Positions 21,806-31,482 of a stretch of 37,074 bases of DNA are shown one piece after another. Positions within the stretch are counted from its first letter, which is position 1. Each line of letters opens with the position of its first letter. The notes under the pieces are model-generated. The model made no database searches. It saw only the letters and a program-made list of their open reading frames with translations, and was not told the origin of the DNA. This DNA comes from Chlamydomonas sphaeroides (Eukaryota; Chlorophyta; Chlorophyceae; Chlamydomonadales; Chlamydomonadaceae). The DNA is taken from positions 13,652-50,725 of the forward strand of contig BDDC01000637.1 of the NCBI GenBank assembly GCA_001662425.1, in the 5' to 3' direction. The translations under genes and the position numbers were made by a program.

Positions 21806-22614
21806 ATGGCTTCCTCGCCCGTCAAGTCGATGCCCGCTAACATGTCCTGGGGCTCGGCCGCCGCCAGCGCCGCCGGCCTGGACTCGGAGCTGCTGACCAA
21901 GATCTCCACCGTCTTCGTGCCCAGCGACGTGAGCGGGGCATGGGGGCAGAGCGACTTGCGCTATGTTGGCCACCCCCAACACACCCATGCCTGCGGCTTC
22001 CCTTGCCCACCCTCGGCCCCCGCCCCGGCCCCTCCTCCCGCAGGACGCCATCCAGGCCTACGTGGCCTCCTCGGGCGTCACCACCTCCGACCTGGCCTCC
22101 GGCTCCGGCAAGGCCGCCGTCACGGCGCACGTCATCCCCAACCAGACCCTCACCTCGACCAACTTCCCCGAGGGCAAATCCTCCTTCGACACTGTCGCGG
22201 GCACGCCCCTGACCGTCACCAACAGGTGCGACCTGGAGCCGGTGGGGCGGATGGCCGAGTGTACGGCCGGCAGCAGGGCACGTATGCCCCTGCATCATCT
22301 CATGAACACTCCGGAGCGCTGCCCCACCCCTTCCCTCCCTCACAGCGGTGGCCAGCTGTCGGTGTCTGCGGGCGGTCTGACGGCCAACGTGCTGCAGGCG
22401 GACATTTCCACCGGCAACGTGAGAAGGGAATATTGCGGAATCATGGGAAGGGAAGGGAAGAGCAGGGGTCGGCATAGTAAGCGGTCGTGAGGAAGTACTA
22501 GGGAAGGGTCAGAGCATGGCTAGGAAGCAGTCGTGAGCGGCTGCCTTGCCGCACCCCTGCCGCCCTCAGGCCACCATCTTCCTCATCGACCGTGTTCTCG
22601 CACCCGTCGCCTAA
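21806..22614 (+). CDS. Small FAS1 (fasciclin) domain protein
   Basis: Four exons, 21806-21928, 22044-22225, 22346-22418 and 22570-22614, give 140 aa. FAS1 hallmarks are in order: ISTVFVPSDDAI (H1 motif, usually TVFAPTD.A), VTAHVIPNQTLTSTNF (the YHV.P segment), FDTVAGTPLTVTN, ADISTGNATIFLIDRVLAPVA (H2 motif with the closing D.VL.P). FAS1 domains mediate adhesion at cell surfaces and in extracellular matrix. Two things are odd: there is no signal peptide (it starts MASSPVKSMPANMSWG), and the first helices of a full FAS1 domain are shortened. The start has a good context, gccgccATGG. A secretion signal on an exon in or beyond the assembly gap is possible. Family call firm, location and role unknown. 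Confidence 0.85.
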
Positions 22615-23213
22615 ACTGGCGGGTTGCTGCGCACTGCACAAGGTTGCGTCACACAAGTGCAGCAACACTGCTTGCGGGTTCAAAAGCATTAGCAGCCCAC
22701 GGCGGGTTGGATGTTGTCGTCGCTGGCTCCTGGCTGTTGTGACCTGACACTACGTTGTGCTGTTGCGGAGAGGAGGTTGGGAGGTTGTGCTCGCTAAGCG
22801 CCGCTATGCGGCAGGCCACGGTGTAACCCACACGACAAGAAATCTGCACCGCTTCCTTCCAGCTCGGTCCTATGAGCTCATCACCCGAGCCAGCCTCTCT
22901 TCTTTATGATAATACTTTCTTCAGCAGCCAGCATCCACAATTACTCCTATCCAACAGCTTCGAACCTGACGGGGGAGATAAGAACCTGGTAGCCGCCACG
23001 AGATGCGCCAAGCAACGAACGCGCCGTGCCGACGTTTGCGGCATGAAGTTGCCTTCAGTACGTGTCTACGCATTGCATGCCTGTAGCCCGTCGCGCGTAC
23101 GACGGAGTGCGCCAGCGATGCTGAAGGGTGGGTGGGGGGCGAAGGAGCCGGGTTCGTGCCTCCAACGCCCCCATATTTCCAAGTTTCCTGCGCAGCTGTT
23201 GCTATTATTTTTT
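22615..23213. other. Intergenic: FAS1 3' UTR and PLPBP upstream region
   Basis: No gene is supported. It is clearly less GC-rich than the exons, with AT-rich patches at about 22905-22925 and just before ATG 23214. I saw no tRNA. Confidence 0.55.
22822..22826 (+). terminator. Poly(A) signal TGTAA of the FAS1 gene
   Basis: TGTAA 208 bp after the FAS1 stop codon, the first on this strand downstream. Confidence 0.5.
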
Positions 23214-26184
23214 ATGGCGACTTCGCTTCTCCTGTATAGCTCGCGCCGTGTCGCGGTGCACTGCGTCGCGCGAAGCGCGAGCACCATGGCGACCGAGAAG
23301 CCTATCGCGGCCGCGTTACAGGACGTTCTAGCACGCGTAAAGAGCGCAGCGGAGAGAACTAGCCGCACGCAACCAGTGAGTCAGCGTCAATGGAAGTTTG
23401 TGGATGGCCACACAGCCGAACGCACGCCAGCCACACCACCCGCCGACTGTGGACCTGTCTCAAGCTGACATAGACGGCTGCGCAGGTGCGGCTCGTGGCG
23501 GTCAGCAAGACCAAGCCGGCCGAGGCGCTACGGGAGGCGTACGATGCGGGGCAGCGTGTGTTCGGCGAAAACTATGTGCAGGTGCGCCCTACTGGCCAGG
23601 GGAGACGAGGGGTGGGACGGGGTGGAGCAAGGGCACGGGAGGCACAGCAGGGGCGCTCACTGCAGCAAGACGCCACAGTGCGGGGCCCTGCGGGGCCGGC
23701 CGCCGGGTGTCCGAAATGCAGGGGCGGCCCCTGGGCGGACCGCCGTACTGTCCCGTCACGGGACCATGCCACATGCCGACTGGCACAACCGGGTCGCTTC
23801 CCCACCCACCCACCGCCCGCCACCCCAGGAGATGCTGGACAAGGCGCCCAGCCTGCCGGCCGACATCCAGTGGCACTTCATCGGCCACCTGCAGTCCAAC
23901 AAGGTCAAGGCCATCGTGGGTGAGCAGCTGCCCCTCCTAGGCCCCTGTGCCCTCCTGGGCAACTCATCATTGCCCCTCTACCCCAGCCCCCCGGCCCTCC
24001 TGCACTCCTGCCCTCCAGCCCCCCGGCCCTCCTGCCCAGCTGCCCGGCCCTCCTGCCCCAGGCCCCCCTGCGCTCCTGCCTTAGCCCTCCTGCCTCTGCC
24101 CCGACGGACGTCGCTGGCACCGCATGCCTCACACTGCTGCTCTGCCGCCGCGATGCACGGTCAACCCTTCGCCGCCCTGGCTGCCCTGGCCTCCACCTGG
24201 CCCACCGCACCTTGCACACACGCCCGCGCCGCCACGTGCGCCTCACGCCGTGCCGCCCTTCCCACCCTGTCCCCCGCCCTCCCGCCACCAGAGGGTGTCC
24301 CGGGGCTAGCCATGGTGGAGACGGTGGACTCCACCAAGGTGGGTCAGCCGGCCTGGGTGCGCGGGTGGGCACGAGGTGTCGGGCAGCAGGGCCAGGCTGT
24401 GGCGACGGCCAGCTAGGTGGCTGGCGTCGCTGCACTGCGTCACGGCCAGACGGCGAGAGCAGCGGGCTGTGGTTCCATGGCGGGCAGGGGGCTGTGGCGC
24501 GCGACGCCCTGGTTTGGCTGACTCAGCTGCTTGCTGGGCACCCATTGGAGCCTCAGGGCCGGGGGGCACGGGTGAAGGGGCGCCGGCTGCAGTAAGGGGC
24601 GGCGCATCCCCCGCGCCGCGCTCCTGGCCCTGGTCCGGGCCCTCACCACCCGGCCGCCGCCTGGGTTCGCCCGCTTCTGCGCCTCCCTGTGTCCCTGCCA
24701 ACCCCATGCCGCCCCCCACCAAGCGCCCGTACCCTGGCCTTCGCGGTGTGCTGTGCTGCCCCCGGCCCCGCCAGCTGGCCGACAAGCTCAACAAGGCGGT
24801 GGACACGGCGGGGCGCAAGGAGGCGCTGGCGGTCATGGTGCAGGTGGGTTGTCATGCGTGGATCAATTCATTGGTACCTGTGGTGATCGGGGCCAGCGGA
24901 CCAACGAGCTGGAGGCGGCCTTTGTGGGGCGCTCCCGCATCCCCGGGGCGTGGAGCTGCCCAAGCGCGGCTGCCTCGGTTGTGCCTCGGCTGTGCCTCCA
25001 CCGCGAGGACAGCGCGGCGCGGCGCGGCTGAGTACCCAGCACGGCTGCACCCCCCCGGCGCTACTCCCTGGGGTCATACTTCGATGTGCGGTCCTACACG
25101 GTGTGCCCCATGGCGGACCGGGCCCAGCCCAGTGCGCTCCTTCCCCGCCCCAGCCGCCCCTCGCTCTGCGCCCTGCTGCGCTCATTGCGTCTCCGCCCCC
25201 GCAGGTCAACACAAGTGGCGAGGAGTCTAAGCACGGCGTGGAGCCGGCCGAGTGCGTGGCGCTGGCGACCCACATCGCCAAGGCGAGCCGGGGAGGGCAG
25301 GGCCGGCCCTGGAGGCCATGCGGGGCCCGGCGGATGGGTGGAGACTGGGGGAAGACGGGCCGGCAGCGCACAAGGGAGCGGTCGCAGCCTGTGAAAGGGA
25401 ACCCTGGCTGTTCGGCTGCCGCGAGGCTAGCCCTGAGGCCCTGGTGCGGTACGGCAAGCGCCGCAGGTCCGTGCTCCCTTCCCTGGCGCTCTTGTCACCG
25501 TCTCGCTCGCGCCAAGCCCAGCCAATGGATCCTCACCGCCGGCCCCGAAGGCTCCCCCCCCTGCACCGCAGTCGTGTCCATCTTGGCCTAGCGGGCCTGA
25601 GCCGGAGCGCTCACCCTCCCAACACCGCACATCCCTCCCGCCCCTTGCACCGCAGTCGTGTCCGCGGCTGCGGCTGGCAGGGCTCATGACCATTGGCATG
25701 CCCGACTACACCTCGCGCCCCGAAAACTTCTCGTGCCTGGCTGACTGCCGGGCGCGCGTGGCGGAGGCACTGGGGCTGGCGCCGGAGGGCCTGGAGCTGA
25801 GCATGGGCATGAGCGGCGACTTTGAGCAGGCGGTGAGGCAGGGGCCGGGGGAGGGGCAGGGGCAGGGTTGGCTGGGCTGGTGTATGTGCAGAGCTTGTGG
25901 ATTGAGCCAGGTGCGATGGGAGCAGGCGGCGGGTGCCCACCCACCCGCACGTGAGGGCTGCCTCAGCATCTCTCAGCATCCGTTGCAAGCCCGCTCATTT
26001 CCCCGTGTGCGATCTTTCCGCACCTCACCACACCTTGAAGCATCCTGCTCTCCCGCCTGCGTTGTTATTGCTGTGCGTGTGCCCCTCCCCGCAGATCGAG
26101 ATGGGGAGCACCAACGTGCGGGTGGGCTCCACCATCTTTGGCGCGCGCGAGTACCGGCCCAAGTCGCCGCCAGCGCAGGCGTGA
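23214..26184 (+). CDS. PLPBP: Pyridoxal phosphate homeostasis protein (PLPBP/YggS family)
   Basis: Eight exons give 269 aa: 23214-23375, 23486-23581, 23829-23919, 24292-24338, 24775-24843, 25205-25282, 25656-25832, 26095-26184. This non-catalytic fold-III PLP carrier keeps free pyridoxal 5'-phosphate at safe levels. Conserved blocks in order: RLVAVSKTKP (K62 is the PLP-binding lysine), RVFGENYVQE, IQWHFIGHLQSNKVKAI, MVETVDSTKLADKLNK, VNTSGEESKHG, LRLAGLMTIG, LELSMGMSGDFEQAIEMGS, TNVRVGSTIFGAREY. The length equals the usual 230-275 aa. I chose ATG 23214 because MATSLLLYSSRRVAVHCVARSAS before the inner ATG (23286) is Arg/Ser-rich without acidic residues, like a mitochondrial or plastid presequence; starting at 23286 gives a 245-aa cytosolic form. 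Both may be made. Intron 6 is GC-AG and has a duplicated acceptor. Confidence 0.95.
23985..24095 (+). repeat. Pyrimidine-rich imperfect repeat in PLPBP intron 3
   Basis: Repeated cccggccctcctgccc-like units on the coding strand, about 200 bp before the intron's acceptor. Simple C/T-rich intron filler; no function implied. Confidence 0.55.
25283..25655 (+). other. GC-AG intron 6 of PLPBP
   Basis: Donor AAG|GCGAGC, acceptor caccgcag. The join reads LATHIAK-SCPRLRLAGLMTIG, matching the family (H I . . . C P . L . . . G L M T I G) without a gap. The next phase-compatible GT would insert unrelated residues. Confidence 0.82.
25562..25663 (+). repeat. Duplicated 3' splice site before PLPBP exon 7
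   Basis: The 18-mer tgcaccgcagtcgtgtcc occurs at 25562-25579 and again at 25646-25663, exactly 84 bp apart. The second copy contains the acceptor used for exon 7 (25656). The 84 bp between the acceptors is open and in the same phase. Confidence 0.85.
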
Positions 26185-26829
26185 GACGGCAGCCGCGGCG
26201 GTGTTAGGGGGCAGGGTGACAAGGGGCCTGTGGGTACTGTTTGTTGGTGACCGCGAGTTACGGCGGAGCGTGGCTGAGAGCGGCTGAGCGCGTGTGAGCT
26301 GGAAGGGGGCGCTGAGGTATGCTCCTAAGGGTGCGCAGCGGATGGAGTGCGGCTTGGAACACAGTGGCAGCGGGCCTGAGCTGCATCGGGTGCGGCCCCT
26401 TGCATGCGACGTTGGGCTTGCACCTGCGCCAGTGCAACGGGCGGTTCTGCCGCTGCCCCCTCCAGCAGACATGCACGCTAAGCGCCCTCCTGCTGGGCGC
26501 CGATGCAGGGGTGACCCCTTCGGTCGACCATGCCGTCAGCGCACCTGGACGCCCCACATCGTCCAGCGCGCGTGGCACGCAGCACCCAGACCAGCACATC
26601 ATATTTGTACAAGTCATCGTACAGCGGACAGCATGAATGTCGGATAAAATCACGAAACGGCGTCGCGTCCAACCAGCGCATGAACGACGAAACCAGAGGG
26701 AAATGATGATATGACATATGGGTCAATGTGCCGTCAGCAATTCGTGCCTCTGTCTCTTTCAGTCACCCCCCTCGCTCCTGCTGTACTCACGTGTCGCTCG
26801 CTCCTGCTGGACACACCGCGCCGCTCGCA
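26185..26829. other. Convergent 3' spacer between PLPBP (+) and the FAD oxidoreductase (-)
   Basis: 645 bp between two stop codons facing each other. No coding signal and, unusually, no TGTAA for PLPBP and no TTACA (minus-strand TGTAA) for the other gene. Composition drops in GC from about 26580 to 26720. Confidence 0.55.
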
Positions 26830-29800
26830 TCAGGCGCACGGGCTCGGCAGCCGGCACTCGCACAGCCCCGCGGCCTCCGCCTCCTGCCCGCCCGCGCCCT
26901 GCCCCTTGGCCCCCTTCCTGCCCCCCTTGGCCCCCTTCGCCCCCCGCACCAGCTTCGCCTTGCCCCGCCCCACAGCCCCTCCCCCCACCTTCTCCGCGTC
27001 CCACCCCTCCGTCGCCTCCGTCACCGCCCGGGCGCCCGCCTCGCAGCCGCTGGCGTGCGCGCACAGCGCCGCCCCGCCCCGCCCCCGCAGCCAGGCCGCC
27101 ACCAGCTTGACGGCGGCGGTGCGGGCTCCCATGAGGTTGGCGGCGCCCGGGCCCAGCTGCAGCGCGGCGTAGGCCCCCGCCACGTACACCTCGACATCCT
27201 CGCGCCACCTGTAGGGGTGGGACAGCGGGGTGGGAAAGGGAGCGAGCGCGGCGTGGGGCAGCAGGCGGTACGCGGCAGGGCTGGCGGCGGGGACCTCCCA
27301 GGAGGCGCGGGCACGCGGGAGGCCGTGCTGAGCGCAACGATCTTTTAGTTCATGATAACACGATGAGCTGCCTTGTGAAAGGTGCCCCAAGGCCGTTCCG
27401 CATGCGGCCGTCGTCGGCACGGCGCCCGCCCCGGGCCCCGCCCCACCTGAGCTGCGCCGTCACCGCCGGCATGCCGCCCGCCAGCTCAACGGGACACGCC
27501 GCCAGCAGCCCCGACAGCAGCGGGTCCGCCGCCGCGTTCACCTCGCTGCCGGTCGCCAGCCACACGTGGTCGGCGTGCAGCAGCAGCCCCCCGGCATCGT
27601 CGTCGTCGTCGTCGCAGTGACCGCCGCCGCCGCGGGCCCCGCTGGGGCCCTGGCCGTCACGTCCGTGGCCGCAGGCGGCGCTGTCGTCAGCGCCGCAGTC
27701 GTCGTCGTCGTCATCGGCGCTGCAGCAGCTGGCGCCGTCATCGCCGCCACCGTCCTCCGAGCCGTCGCGGGCGCTCGGAACGCCCGCCCACTGCCGCCGC
27801 GGCGCGCCGCCGGCCGCCGCGCCAACGCACGCGCCGCCGCCTCGGCCGCCCGCCGCCAGCGGCCGTGACAGGTACAGGTGCCAGCAGCCGTCCGCCCTGT
27901 GCGCCGCCCACGGCAGCACGCCGCCGCGGCTGCCGCTCGCCGCCTCCTTTCCTGCCGCGGCGCAGCAGCAGTCGCTCCAGTCCGCCGCCACCACCTCGAC
28001 GCCCTCCTCGAGCCGCAGCGCGCCGCGGCCCGCCAGCGCCGCCAGGCTGGCGGCGGCCTCGGGCGTGCAGCTGCCTCCGTTGACGGCGGCGCGCAGCGCG
28101 GCTAGGCGCTGCTGCGGCGTACGCAGTCGTGTGAAGGCGTGCAGGTGGGCGTCGCGCATGCGGCCCAGAAAGTGTGTGTCCACGTCAAACTGCTTTACCT
28201 GAGTGGCGGTGAGGGACGCATGGGATGGACATGGGAGGGAGCACAGGAAGGGATTGGGTCCAGAAAAGGGATGCGGGATGGGGCCACCGCCAGCGACGCA
28301 GGGCGTGCTGCTTTGCAGCTATCGCCCCAGCCTGCTGGCAGTGCCGGATCATGTCGTACATTCACGCTGTGCGGGAGTCGACCCCCACCTTGAGCTCGCT
28401 GCGGACCAGCATGATGACGTCGGTGCAGCCGTGCTGCGCCGCCAGCCCCGCTAGCTGCGCCGCCGTCAGGCCGCCGCCGATGACCACCACGCGCTGCCCC
28501 GCCAGCGACCGGCAGGGGCCGCCGGCGGAGCCGGAGCTGGAGGCGGCGCCGCAGGCGGCGCCGCCGGCCTGGCCGCAGTCGGACGCCTGGCGCTGGCGGC
28601 ACGCGAAGGAGGCGGCCACCTGCCAGGCGTGCATCATACGGCCGGACCAAGGGCAGGCCACGCCTGGCTGCTCGGGCTGCTGCTGCTGCTGCTGCTGCTG
28701 CGGGCTGGTGGTTGAGCTGGCTGCGGGGCTGGCCGGGCAGCTGGGCGAGACGCCGGGGCTGGGCCAGGCGGCAGTGGACGCGGGCGACACGGCGCCTGCG
28801 GCCAGGGCCGGCTCGCGTCCGCAGCAGGGCGACGCGGCGGCGGGGGCTGGAGCGGGCTCCAGGCCGCTGAAGTCAGGTCCGCTGCAGGGCTGCGGCTGCG
28901 GGACCAGCTCCAGCGGCGGCTGGGGCTGCGGCTGGGGTTGCGGCTGGGGTTGCGGCTGCGGCGCCGCCGTCACCCAGCCGCGCGCAAAGGCCGGCAGGCG
29001 CGGCACGTTGGTGCTGCCGATGGCGAGCAGCACGCGGCGCGCGGCCACCCTGGAGCCGTCGCTGAGGGACGCGATGCAGTGGCTGAAGGCGCCGTCGGGG
29101 CCGTGCACGGGGGTCAGCTGGTCGACCTGGCGGGAGGGAGCGGCGGCCATGGGCGGCCGGGGTGCCACGCAAGGCGCGTGTCAGCAGCCACGAGCACCGC
29201 TGGGGGGTGGGCCCCGTACAACCCCGCCGTGGCAGCACCGCCCCGAGGCCACTGGAGGGACGGCTCACTACGATCTAGGGACCTGAGGCTCAGCGGCGGC
29301 AGCACCGGGCCACCCACCCACCCACCCAGCCCCCCAGCCACCCAGCCACCCACCCACGCACCTTAGCGCGACGCAGCACTGCGTCCAGGCAGTAGCGGCG
29401 CACCACGTCCTGGCAGAACTCGCCAAACAGGCGCGTGCCGGGCAGCTCAAAGGGGCCGCGGAAGTCGGCGCTCTTGGACATGACCTGACGGCGTCGGACG
29501 GAGGGAGGTGGCGGGCAGCTAGCTGGGCAGACAACGGCAGTGAGCGAGTACAAGGGGAGCCGGGGCCCATGCAGCCACCCGCCACCTTCCTCCCCACGGG
29601 CTGTTGGCCTCCATCCCAGCCAGGGGGCCCGCTGGCCTGCCGAGGCAGCCCATATAGCTGCACATACCCACCCCCACACATACGGCGACGACAACCCAGG
29701 TACGTCTACGCGTTGAACCGAGGGCGTGCTGTGCCGGGGCCGAGTTGCGTTGTTAGCATGGGGTCCTCTTCGAGCGCGCGTCGGCGGGGCTGCGGCTTGC

Positions 29801-30901
29801 CGTCGCGCATAGCCACACCTTCGATACACTGGTTGCCAGGTAACATACGACGCGGTACGCGGGCTGGGCCGGGACTCGGGTTCTCACGGGCGGCTTGCGG
29901 TCGGGCTTCGTTATCCGCACTCGCACCTAACCGCATTCCCTCCCTGCACGGCCGACGCGCCACTCAACCCTTAGCTGTGCTGTGCCGTGTGTGGGGTTCC
30001 GTCTTCACCTAACACTTGAACATACACAGGCACCCCCACCCATCCAGCACCCACACGCACACGCACCTGCATCTCCACCAGCTCGCAGGCGCGGCGGCGC
30101 TCCTGCGCCCACTCCTCCAGCGCGTAGGAGGAGGCGGGGTCGGGGTGCACCGCGCTGGGCGAGCGCAGGTGCGGGATGCCCAGGCCGGCGAACTGCAAGC
30201 GGGGAGCGGGCGGTGGAATGGGTTTGCGGTACGCGCGTGCCATGTCGTCACGATAGTGAGGCGGGCCGTGGCAGGCTGCATGGTAGCCCATATTGAGGTG
30301 GCAGCGCACAGCCAGGGGAAGCACCCCTCCCCTGGCGAGCGAACGATGTTGCTATGCGCAGGGTGGGCGTAAAACGATTTCGCGAAGGCAGCACGGCGAT
30401 GCCTAGGGCAGTGCAGCTCTGAGGAGCGGGCTGTTTCGCACCTGTTCGTCCCACCGCGACATCCAGCTGCCGCGGTCGTCGACGACCACGACCCGCTGCC
30501 GCAGCCAAGCCGACAGCCGGGCGCGTCGGGTGGAGCAAGTGGCTTGATGCGTGCGGGCTCGCCGCAGCTCGGCCTTGGGCCGTACTTGGCGGCGATACGC
30601 GTCAACGGAGTCGTCGGGGTACTGCGGATGAGCACGTTGGACAAGGTGTACGATTGATAGGCGAGGTTTGTGCAGCAGTGCGGCAGGGCGTGCGGCAGAG
30701 TCGTCGGGATAACCAGAGATGCTCGGCCCTACACACCTCCTCTAGAAGGCGACTGAGGATGGTGAGGGAGTGCGGGCCTGCACCGACGACGAGCAGCTCT
30801 AGCACGTTGTCGGGGGCGTCGCTCGGCACCTCGCTGCAGCTTGGCGAACAGGATGGCGACTCATCGCAAGCGCAGTGTGTGTTAGGGCCGTCGGTCGTCA
30901 T
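26830..30901 (-). CDS. FAD-dependent oxidoreductase, N-hydroxylating-monooxygenase-like
   Basis: Seven exons on the minus strand give 820 aa: 30901-30737, 30621-30442, 30192-30067, 29484-29362, 29126-28389, 28198-27447, 27208-26830. Motifs in order: LLVVGAGPHSLTILSRLLEE (GxGxxS at 40-45, FAD ADP loop), VVVVDDRGSWMSRWDEQ and FAGLGIPHLRSPSAVHPDP, DVVRRYCLDAVLRRAK, VLLAIGSTNVP, QRVVVIGGGLTAAQLA (415-417, second dinucleotide loop), LVRSELKVKQFDVDTHFLG, HVWLATGSEV, and VYVAGAYAALQLGPGAANLMGAR. This is the two-Rossmann layout of flavin monooxygenases such as SidA/IucD/PvdA; the substrate is unknown. Relatives are about 450 aa; the excess is inserts: (PQ)n and Q8 in exon 5, Asp/Gly/Cys-rich in exon 6, and a Lys/Gly tail. 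The frame is open from 30901 back to 31411, so a longer N terminus is possible. Confidence 0.8.
27596..27715 (-). repeat. Two Asp-coding triplet runs in the FAD oxidoreductase
   Basis: (cgt)n at 27596-27615 and (gtc)n at about 27696-27712 encode Asp runs (CDDDDDDAGG and ADDDDDDCGADD) on the minus strand. They lie in an insert of more than 100 residues between two conserved blocks. Confidence 0.75.
28676..28701 (-). repeat. (CAG)n run encoding eight Gln
   Basis: A triplet run on the minus strand encoding SPQQQQQQQQPEQ, inside the exon 5 insert of the FAD oxidoreductase. Confidence 0.8.
28917..28962 (-). repeat. Short tandem repeat encoding (PQ)n
   Basis: A roughly 12-bp unit around gcggctggggtt gives PQPQPQPQPQPQPQPP on the minus strand, immediately after the conserved FARGWV block. 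Confidence 0.78.
29311..29361 (-). repeat. G-run tract directly after the exon 4 donor of the FAD gene
   Basis: On the transcribed RNA sense, AAG|GTGCGT is followed at once by about ten G-runs (GGGTGGGTGG...). Such a tract can form a G-quadruplex or bind splicing factors that recognise G triplets. Confidence 0.7.
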
Positions 30902-31482
30902 TGCGTCAGCGTGTTTGACACTGAACGTGGAAATCGGACGATGTGTCGACCCACGTTTGAAGGGGGGCACGCGCTCGTAGTATGCTGGACGGCGTACAAC
31001 GGTCGAGTATGGGACCGTTAAAGCTGGATCCAAACTTCCTCCCCGAGCACTGAACCTGGGTGCCCCAAGCGTTTGTCGCCTTGTTACGTGCTGCCCGCGC
31101 CTTTGTGGCTCAGCTGGGAAGCGTGTGTCAGCGAAGGAGCAAAGGCGCGCACGAGAAGTCCTTTCCACATTAGCAGCGCAGAAATATAACAGTGACTTTG
31201 CGCGCGCGGTACATCGCGGACTCGCTTCACCGGTGCCGGTCGGCCATCTCCCATCCAGCCGACACCTCAGCGCCTTCAGGACACCACGCCCATCCATATC
31301 AAGCCATACCTTCGACGCATAGACGCGATTGCGCTCGTAGCGAGTATCACTCATACTCCGCATACCCGTGGCCCGTACCAACCCATGCCTTACCTTCACA
31401 CCAGGATGCACCCACGCATCCCCCAGACACCACCCTTAGCCTCCTCAACATGGCCCTCGGCGCCAGCGCACGTCGCAGCGCT
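30902..31482. other. Spacer between SurE 3' end and FAD oxidoreductase start
   Basis: 581 bp between two minus-strand genes. The minus frame of the FAD gene is open through most of it, but with 5' UTR-like codon use. No TTACA (minus-strand TGTAA) was seen for SurE. Confidence 0.5.

Noticed and set aside
22660..22720. Possible tRNA around gggttcaaaagc
   Set aside because: No acceptor stem, D-arm or anticodon arm could be paired around it.
27538..27868. Plus-strand Val/Ala-rich frames over 27.5-27.9 kb
   Set aside because: Antisense shadow of the Asp-coding triplet runs in exon 6 of the FAD oxidoreductase.
28676..28701. CRISPR-like or regulatory meaning of the triplet runs
   Set aside because: They are simple codon repeats in a coding insert, common in volvocalean proteins.
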